From positions 1 through 38,419 of the IMG/VR virus record IMGVR_UViG_3300006751_000037: DNA of 38,419 bases; one strand, written 5' to 3'. This stretch comes from a virus. Every line of letters begins with the position of its first letter. Position 1 is the first letter of the stretch. Of the stretch, positions 34,601 to 38,419 are shown piece after piece. Under the pieces are notes generated by a model. That model made no database searches, was not told the origin of the DNA, and was given only the letters and a program-made list of their open reading frames with translations. Position numbers and translations under genes: made by a program.

Positions 34601-34758
34601 CTCAAGAACTTGAAGAAGTTCTACCTGAAGTAGTTTCTCCTGCTCCTGTTGATGAAGATTACAAGACAGTTGACTATGCACATATTGTGCCACTTCTAAT
34701 TGAAGCAATCAAAGAACTTAAAGCAGAAGTCGAGGAACTAAAGAAACATAGCCACTAG
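28636..34758 (+). CDS. long tail fibre protein with S74 intramolecular chaperone, 2040 aa
   Basis: The N-terminus (EGRILYVNPNDLDATDAI, then GNSLTQPFKTIQRALLESAR and VLVYPGEH) is typical of marine T4-like tail fibres and leads into a beta-helix-like stem. The middle has many beta repeats, including 'HGL....i.i.gi' blocks and ITAGSGYTNGTYY / ITSGGSGYSAGTYF. From about 1560 come fibre repeats (LEGGLGVEKNLNVGGITTIT; GWLAVGSTATFDGNV). The last 100 residues are a peptidase S74 chaperone: SDIRLKTNIEPITDALSKVD (Ser1941), GVSAQELEEVLPEVV, VDYAHIVPLLIEAIKEL, ending in a coiled coil. In this family the domain trimerises the fibre and cuts itself off before the Ser, which would leave a fibre of about 1940 residues. 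Confidence 0.88.
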   Translation: MPLNKLENFIKNTEGRILYVNPNDLDATDAISNQGNSLTQPFKTIQRALLESARFSYLRGNDNDIIEKTTVLVYPGEHVVDNRPGYGIKVDPSNSSAAQVVSPSGTVSPATTLSLTLTSEFDLTREDNILYKFNSIHGGVIIPRGTSIVGLDLRKTKVRPKYVPNPTDSTVPDSSIFRVTGACYFWQFSIFDGDESGTVYTDNTDFSSANRSKPTFSHNKLTVFEYADGINDPSGYTRTDLAMYYAKLSNAYGVDSTRDIVAADTYPTSLAGFAPQRPEYEIVGAFAADPVQMASIESGSGGTPGSIITVTTSTAHGLNAETPIKIKGIPVPDYNISTKVASVISTIQFTYIMPSVRVNLPTNPSASSGTVTIETDNVSGASPYIFNCSMRSVWGMNGMLADGNKATGFKSMVVAQFTGISLQKDDRAFVKYDQTSRTYQGVNINLVRGSNLSSQSSSTDSSKVYHLDSQAVYRKDWGTSHIKITNDAILQIVSVFAIGYQQHFDVRTGGDASITNSNSNFGQISLSAQGFKKEAFDKDNTAYVTSVITPRAATGSQTSIDWQAIDVGVTTAVGISSHLYILGFNNQDDPPPTVILGYRLGAKQDDEINVKIYDVAATTDRIRTAPIYMVDNDTSAGSGTTVSQGTTSKQKSYTVQSATVDNKLNLGAHSLRTGEKIRIFSHQGDLPENLEPNTVYYAIDQQNNAEIKVASNKTNAENNSFITIYGGSGLYVESRVHDKDSGDVGHPVQWDSSNNHWYVHVGTNNSIYTDISNYGQFGNIGIGEKTQVSYVSRTDDQRGLDEKIYKLRVVVPAETVNGKNPEEGFIIQESSSTGASADTDFTFTSLTPDPEKKYGVLRNLRLIDKCTVSANVVTVECEVPHNLKVGEHVNIKNVSDTTNTNGLYDTGYNGTFIISTITDEKTFTYSDTDVDGVSHTIPSASTNNISTRSITSPRFERNDNRSNFYIYRNEVITPYIEGIQDGIYHIFVIKADNTITEEFTDLTYGQNVVDLYPQRDRDNIEDNPQAAQSFAKRTPIGDVVTNELKKSITRESVNQFLTDFGAGHRITGISTSNTASVLTFDRRHDLQGLVSGTITAGSGYTNGTYYNVKILSGNQAGSWNGALATVVVSGGQVTSAKITSGGSGYSAGTYFFEQAKISNGSADARFVVSAAGISNNDGEVLQITGLTTTTDWHTYIADVPSSTTVSVARTTGDPIVSLNQYALNLGPSIAVGSTTNSHTSGITTFTCSVGHGLVAGNQFRALDTNNNKLGDFYVKERTGALTFSAKTAAGLNTTGNIGVPTKVLRLGMAAADAVSDDTNESLGARGVPVYDGEQAKLVANVTTGNTIRIQVPSSGIGTATRFPMGSYIQIGGEIMRITSSTITGASLDTVEVVRGALGTITKSHTANDLVRKIKPLAVEFRRPSIIRASGHTFEYVGYGPGNYSTGLPQVQVRTLTEREEFLSQSQERSCGTVVYTGMNNRGDFFIGNKRVSSSTGQERTFDAPVATITGEDPSRLSVIFDEVIVKERLIVEGGKTNKILSQFDGPVTFNKEVKINDTLTVVGNLKLNSPVEILSDVQSVNKDTGCLVLEGGLGVEKNLNVGGITTITDYLNVTNGAVILEAGSSNEGYLIDSGNDIEMNLHRSTVSDQPIVLDVIDGKRLVLGANGTGNVEIRDSAAVNGVRRAIFTENQQELYYNGNEKFATAPGGAFVTGNFTTDSFEVITTSVFGGLISNDSNLSNDGWLAVGSTATFDGNVTAPLFIGNLQGNADTASNLSGNPNLNTSGIITCSVLHATNTGAGHGKYVGTGVTVAGHLWVQDDLRVNGVTTFTQNVHLLDDDVLYFGGSAGTTDGLEIKHNSNESIIRDSGTGNLLVQGGSTIKIQNTSAANSAEFDVTAGVKLYWRGSNDGVKFETLQGSSGSAAAKVHGQLDVTGNIRAFTSDIRLKTNIEPITDALSKVDSLTGFTYNHNEIAAELGFDTEIRYAGVSAQELEEVLPEVVSPAPVDEDYKTVDYAHIVPLLIEAIKELKAEVEELKKHSH

Positions 34759-34760
34759 AT

Positions 34761-35456
34761 ATGAGTCACGTTTATAATGTTTTCCCAACTACCATTTATG
34801 TTGGGGAAGTGAATGATCACAAGAAGCATAAAGAAGAGTTCTATAAGGTTTATCATAAGTTCGACTATGAGGAGAACAAATATGATAATACTGTAAGTGA
34901 GAATACTGGTAAGGTATTGATTCATTTAGAGGATACATTAAATCCTTTATTTGAAGAGATTATATATGGTCACGTTAGACCATATATTTGTGATGTATTG
35001 AAATATAAGGATATTTTTAATTATGTAATAACTAAGAGTTGGTTATCAAGAACAAGAAAGAGTAATCATTGTATTCCTTGGCATATACATTCACCAAGTC
35101 AGATATCATTTGTTTATTATTTGAATATGCCACCCAATGCACATAAGTTAAAGTTTTGTGCTCCTTATACTCATTGGGAACCATTTTTAGGAATTTCTGG
35201 TAGTAATCGTCTTAAGGAAAGACGTATGGTTGAGGAATATAATGGTTTAAATTCAAATACATTTGAGATCTTACCACCAGAAGGTTCTATTGTTTTATTT
35301 CCAAGTAGAATACAACATACTACAGAATCAATTAACATAAATTTTACTGGAGAGAGGTTAGCAATAGTTGGAGATATTGTACTTACATTGAAGGAAGATC
35401 GTCCTATGGTTCATTCTATGGGGTTTATTGATCCACGATATTGGAAACAATACTAA
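34761..35456 (+). CDS. 2-oxoglutarate/Fe(II)-dependent oxygenase-like protein, 231 aa
   Basis: The pattern is of phage 2OG-Fe(II) oxygenases of the 'putative 2OG oxygenase' type: N-terminal VYNVFPTTIYVGEVNDH, the iron site around WHIHSPSQISFVYYLNMP (His108, His110), and a distal EGSIVLFPSRIQHTTESIN (His186) with GERLAIVGDIV (Arg199 as probable 2-oxoglutarate ligand). The start is 2 bases after the fibre gene stop, so it is cotranscribed with the fibre. Such enzymes hydroxylate proteins, nucleic acids or small molecules; the substrate cannot be read from sequence. The link to a fibre gene makes tail protein modification worth considering. Its stop is embedded in a late promoter. Confidence 0.75.
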   Translation: MSHVYNVFPTTIYVGEVNDHKKHKEEFYKVYHKFDYEENKYDNTVSENTGKVLIHLEDTLNPLFEEIIYGHVRPYICDVLKYKDIFNYVITKSWLSRTRKSNHCIPWHIHSPSQISFVYYLNMPPNAHKLKFCAPYTHWEPFLGISGSNRLKERRMVEEYNGLNSNTFEILPPEGSIVLFPSRIQHTTESININFTGERLAIVGDIVLTLKEDRPMVHSMGFIDPRYWKQY

Positions 35457-35459
35457 ATA
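35453..35459 (+). promoter_or_regulatory. late promoter motif CTAAATA before the gp38-like gene
   Basis: CTAAATA includes the TAA stop (35454-35456) of the oxygenase gene and lies 27 bases before the ATG of the glycine-rich adhesin gene, a normal distance for a short late leader. Confidence 0.55.
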
Positions 35460-35486
35460 ATAAAAAGCTAGAAATCTTTTTGACAA

Positions 35487-36602
35487 ATGCCTATTAATAA
35501 AAGTTCTGGAACTATAACTGCTGATGAGATACGGGATGAGTTTGGTCCTACTGGAACAGTAAGTTTTGCTGATTATAGAGTAAGTGAGACACATGGATCA
35601 CTTACAAACATGCCATTGGATAAGTTGGCAGGTGCTAATCAAGATAAAAATATACCTTCATCAGGTGTTCTTTCATTTAGTGATTTCTATAATTCAAGAG
35701 TAAATGTAGTTGTTAAGGTTAGTCAGGATGATGTAACAGCAACTGATGTATATGATAATAATAATTCATCTAAGGTGAAGGTTGTTGGTGGTCTTAGATC
35801 AAGACCTTCTAAATCTCAAACAGGTGGACGTAGAGTTTATATTAATGTTAATACAGAACTTGAATCTCCTGCAAATCATGAGGATCACAAGAAGCGTTGT
35901 ACATTAAGAACTGGTGAATGGGTAACTGGTCAGTTTAATAATAATGTTGGAACAGGAACTTCATTGTCAGTTGATATAGGATCTAGTGGAAAAATTTATG
36001 GAGCTGGTGGAAGAGGTGGAAATGGTGGTAATCATCGTGGACAGAATGGAAATGATGGTAGTAGTGCTTTAGGTATAGAATTTGGAGCATCAAATAATAA
36101 AGTCTTTATTAATAATGCAGGGTATCTCCAAGCAGGCTACGGTGGTGGCGGTGGAGGAGGAGGTGGATATGATGACCCAAATAAAGAATCTCATGACTAT
36201 GAAAATGCTGGTGCTGGTGGCGGCGGTGGTGCTGGTAAAATCCACGGAGAAGGTGGAGGAGGTGCTGAAGCAGGTAGTGGACATCAAGGAAGAGATGGAA
36301 GTGAAGGAGATGCTGAAGATGGTGGAGATGGAGGTGGAGCAAGTGGATATCCTGGTACTTCTGAGAAGGGAGGAGGTAATGAAGGATCAGGTGGTGCTGG
36401 TGGAGAAGGTGGTGGAGTAGGATCACCTGCAACTAATGGTGGTAATGCTTCAGGAAACTCTAGAAGGAATAGTGAGGGTGGTACCGCAGGTGAATCTGGA
36501 TGGGCTATATTAAATGAAAATGCTTCTAATTGTATTATTGTTACTGGTAGTGGGACAGTTGCTGATAATAAAATACAACATAACACAAATCCAGAAGATT
36601 AA
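35487..36602 (+). CDS. glycine-rich gp38-like tail fibre adhesin, 371 aa
   Basis: The N-terminal 75 residues have a duplicated 'SSG.(i/l)(t/s)..D' unit (SSGTITADEIRDEFG and SSGVLSFSDFYNSR), common in structural proteins of marine T4-like phages. Residues 75-170 are beta-rich. Residues about 170-335 are Gly-dominated: GAGGRGGNGGNHRGQNG, GYGGGGGGGGGYDD, GAGGGGGAGKIHGEGGGG, with Asp, Asn and Glu between. In gp38 adhesins of T4 relatives such motifs form a polyglycine-II sandwich at the fibre tip that binds the host receptor. A closing segment (GTAGESGWAIL) follows. Position after the long fibre and oxygenase fits a fibre-tip role. The repeats are diverse, so host-range variation here is plausible. 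Confidence 0.72.
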   Translation: MPINKSSGTITADEIRDEFGPTGTVSFADYRVSETHGSLTNMPLDKLAGANQDKNIPSSGVLSFSDFYNSRVNVVVKVSQDDVTATDVYDNNNSSKVKVVGGLRSRPSKSQTGGRRVYINVNTELESPANHEDHKKRCTLRTGEWVTGQFNNNVGTGTSLSVDIGSSGKIYGAGGRGGNGGNHRGQNGNDGSSALGIEFGASNNKVFINNAGYLQAGYGGGGGGGGGYDDPNKESHDYENAGAGGGGGAGKIHGEGGGGAEAGSGHQGRDGSEGDAEDGGDGGGASGYPGTSEKGGGNEGSGGAGGEGGGVGSPATNGGNASGNSRRNSEGGTAGESGWAILNENASNCIIVTGSGTVADNKIQHNTNPED

Positions 36603-36622
36603 TATGTAATTGGTTTTTTACT

Positions 36623-37189
36623 ATGAAAGATGGACTTTTAATTTATGATAATGTTTTCACAACAGAAGATTGTGAGAAATTTATTGATTATATGGATAAG
36701 CTAGAAGAACGTAGTTTATTATATCCAGATCCTAAATCAAATAAACTTCAGATAGATCATAGAGCAAATAATTTAGCTCATGAATATGATGTTGCCGCAT
36801 GGTCGTGGGTTGGTGAGAGATTTTTTCCTAAACTACAAACATGTATTGATCATTACATGTCAGAGTATGCTATTCTTCAGAGACAGAAATATCTGTATTA
36901 TGATGTTAAATTAAAAAAGATACCTGTAGGTGGTGGATTTCATGATTGGCATTGTGAAAACTCTAGTATAATCTCAGCTACAAGAACTTTAGTTGTACAA
37001 TTATATTTGAATACTATTCAAGAAGCAGGAGAGACTGAGTTTTTATATTTAAATAAAAGAGTTAATGCAGTTCAAGGTAGAGTTATTATATTTCCTGCTG
37101 GATTTCTACATACACATAGAGGTAATCCACCTATAGGTCAAACTAAATATATCGCAAGTACTTGGGGCATTCTTCAGTCAAAATCATGA
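36623..37189 (+). CDS. 2-oxoglutarate/Fe(II)-dependent oxygenase, 188 aa
   Basis: A clear double-stranded beta-helix oxygenase pattern: LLIYDNVFTTEDCEKFI at the N-terminus; GGGFHDWHCENSS (His110 and Glu112 as the HxD/E pair); TLVVQLYLNTIQEAGETEFLY; and GRVIIFPAGFLHTHRGNPPIG (His163 or His165 distal) then TKYIASTWG, where Lys175 occupies the usual 2-oxoglutarate-binding region. The family is frequent in T4-like cyanophages. Substrate unknown. It follows the adhesin gene by 20 bases and overlaps the next gene by four (ATGA). Two such enzymes flank the adhesin gene. Confidence 0.82.
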   Translation: MKDGLLIYDNVFTTEDCEKFIDYMDKLEERSLLYPDPKSNKLQIDHRANNLAHEYDVAAWSWVGERFFPKLQTCIDHYMSEYAILQRQKYLYYDVKLKKIPVGGGFHDWHCENSSIISATRTLVVQLYLNTIQEAGETEFLYLNKRVNAVQGRVIIFPAGFLHTHRGNPPIGQTKYIASTWGILQSKS

Positions 37190-37551
37190 ATGAAAAAATG
37201 AAAGTAATTTTTAAAATTGTGAAGCATGATCCAGTAACAAAAAGCATTGTGGTTCAATTTGCACGTAAGACTGCAATTAAACCTATTGATGAGTTTAGAA
37301 GAGGACGATTTAATTATGAAGGTAAATTAGATCTATATGATGGCGAAAGATTTACTAAGGATCTTATTACAAAGTTGGGTATGGATAGAATTATGAAACA
37401 AGAAAGGGATGATATTGTACTACGAGAAAATAATCCTGAAGTTTTGAAAGGTGAGTTTAATATAGATGATTTAATTGGTAGAGTATTTGAGGGAGAACCT
37501 GAAAACTATAATAAAATGTCTCCTATTCCAATGAGGAGGGTTGAACTATGA
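37186..37551 (+). CDS. hypothetical protein, 121 aa
   Basis: I choose ATG 37186 (MNEKMKVIFKIVKHDP), which overlaps the previous stop as ATGA, over a longer TTG start at 37162. The N-terminal half forms beta strands (KVIFKIVKHD, SIVVQFARKTAI); the rest is mixed and charged (DLYDGERFTKDLITKLGMDR, then FNIDDLIGRVFEG) and ends with a Met/Pro/Arg tail. No known motif is visible. It is coupled to both neighbours by four-base overlaps, so it belongs to the oxygenase operon. Confidence 0.7.
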   Translation: MNEKMKVIFKIVKHDPVTKSIVVQFARKTAIKPIDEFRRGRFNYEGKLDLYDGERFTKDLITKLGMDRIMKQERDDIVLRENNPEVLKGEFNIDDLIGRVFEGEPENYNKMSPIPMRRVEL

Positions 37552-38036
37552 GTACGTCTCCTAAGTATAAACGATTCCTTAAAAAAGTTGATAATGAGTT
37601 TGCAATTTGTGCAATAAGATGTGATAAAGATTGGATTGATATAGAACCAGTAAAAGAGAATTATGGATTATATCATTATTGTGTTTATGGGAGTGCGAGG
37701 TTTGGAATACCATTTCAAAAAGATTATGAAGAAATTAATCCTAAAGATTTCTTTAATATGAAAGAGTATTTGAATGACCATGTAATGCTTGAAGTATTTG
37801 AAGACTTTTATTGGATAGGATTTAATACATTAGATAAAGGTCAAGATTGGAATGGTAAATTAGTTACGGATGATATTCTTACAGTTGAAAAAGAATCTTG
37901 GATGATTTGTTTTGATGGACATCCTATAGTTAATAATAAAGAACTATCCAGATTTGATTATGCTCAAGTATATCCTGATAAGAAGTACGAGATTATCTTA
38001 AATAAGGGAGCTCTTGGATTGTTTACTAAGTGTTGA
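37548..38036 (+). CDS. hypothetical protein, 162 aa
   Basis: No confident family. It begins MSTSPKYKRFLKKVDNEFAI, with strands and Trp-containing turns (CDKDWIDIEPVKENYGLYHY; DFYWIGFNTLDKGQDWNGK), and a C-terminal part (WMICFDGHPIVNNKELSRFD, then KYEIILNKGALGLF) that recalls a cupin-type barrel end; this is a guess from pattern only. The ATG overlaps the previous stop (ATGA). Its 3' end overlaps the minus-strand halogenase-like gene by 11 bases, without a terminator. Confidence 0.65.
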   Translation: MSTSPKYKRFLKKVDNEFAICAIRCDKDWIDIEPVKENYGLYHYCVYGSARFGIPFQKDYEEINPKDFFNMKEYLNDHVMLEVFEDFYWIGFNTLDKGQDWNGKLVTDDILTVEKESWMICFDGHPIVNNKELSRFDYAQVYPDKKYEIILNKGALGLFTKC

Positions 38037-38419
38037 TATATTCTAAACGATCTTTAACTGTCATATTATTTTGATAATGGTATCTATAATTTTCAACTAA
38101 TTGTTTTGTATAGAATTCATAGTTTTTTATTTGCCATTCTTCTATTTTAGGAAGTTTACCTAGATATGGTTTATCATATCCAATTAGCATACTAGCCCAG
38201 TTATAACCATTAAGGTTAGTTTCTGCATGATATACCCATTCTTTTTTTAATTTCTTTTCAATCATATTTGACATTGATTCTAGTATATTTGTAGTATCGT
38301 ATGCTCTCCAATATTCTGTATCTGTTCTATCAGTTAATGTATAATGACCTAAAACATATTCCATTGTTTCATCTAAGAAATCTGCCATTACTTTACTTAA
38401 TATTATACTTCCCTTTGAA
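38026..38419 (-). CDS. probable flavin-dependent (tryptophan-type) halogenase, C-terminal part
   Basis: On the minus strand the frame stays open past ATG 38388 to the window edge, so this is the 3' end of a larger gene, about 130 codons visible. The visible part, FLDETMEYVLGHYTLTDRTD then TEYWRAYDTTN, matches the C-terminal 'hY..t.R.dt.yWr' pattern of tryptophan halogenase family proteins; the flavin-binding and catalytic residues would lie upstream, outside the window. Halogenase-like genes are known from T4-like cyanophages. If correct, it is an accessory enzyme. It converges on the plus-strand genes. Confidence 0.5.
   Translation of the reverse strand, partial: SKGSIILSKVMADFLDETMEYVLGHYTLTDRTDTEYWRAYDTTNILESMSNMIEKKLKKEWVYHAETNLNGYNWASMLIGYDKPYLGKLPKIEEWQIKNYEFYTKQLVENYRYHYQNNMTVKDRLEYINT

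Noticed and set aside
36082-36586. Long open frames on both strands across the glycine-rich gene
   Set aside because: They are artefacts of GGN-rich codons, giving Met/Val/Glu-rich or His/Leu- and Pro/Ser-rich translations with no start context; the plus-strand gene at 35487 explains the region.

Overview
The window is AT-rich and reads as part of the genome of a T4-like marine myovirus, most like the cyanophage/pelagiphage branch. The basis is recognisable T4 virion proteins (gp32 C-terminus, gp53, gp48, gp4, gp26, gp51, gp27-like and gp5-like hub proteins), T4-style late promoter motifs (CTAAATA / ATAAATA), densely packed genes and very long modular tail proteins typical of marine T4-like phages. 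There is no host flank, tRNA, rRNA, CRISPR array, transposase or integrase. The host cannot be read from this sequence alone.

Layout. (1) 1-387: 3' end of the single-stranded-DNA-binding protein gene 32, closed by a strong UUCG-loop terminator. (2) 480-3077, minus strand: gp4 -> 115-aa conserved protein -> gp48 -> gp53, converging on the gp32 terminator. (3) 3111-11809, plus strand: baseplate hub and tail-tube block: gp54/gp19-like tube protein, gp26, gp51 (59 aa), two related tape-measure-like proteins, gp27-like hub, gp5-type OB-fold protein, a 617-aa structural protein and a separate beta-helix spike protein. (4) 11811-25413, plus: large tail/baseplate proteins: a pectin-lyase-like beta-helix protein, two giant paralogues (1362 and 1200 aa), a leucine-rich-repeat (LRR) protein of 810 aa and a 311-aa protein. 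(5) 25414-27615, minus: a 733-aa PA14-domain protein, inverted relative to its neighbours. (6) 27672-28597, plus: four small genes, three of them behind a consensus sigma70-type promoter. (7) 28636-34758: a 2040-aa tail fibre with a C-terminal S74 intramolecular chaperone. (8) 34761-38036: two 2-oxoglutarate/Fe(II) oxygenase-like proteins on either side of a glycine-rich gp38-like adhesin, then two hypothetical genes. (9) 38026-38419, minus: the 3' end of a probable flavin-dependent (tryptophan-type) halogenase.

How it fits together. Regions 2-3 encode the conserved machine (head completion, tail tube start, hub, spike, tape measure). Regions 4-8 encode the variable outer tail that meets the host. 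Three very different outer proteins (LRR, PA14 and a 311-aa protein) appear to share one short N-terminal block, which suggests a common docking tag carrying exchangeable receptor-binding heads. Late promoter motifs lie upstream of most transcription units and in five cases overlap the stop codon of the preceding gene.
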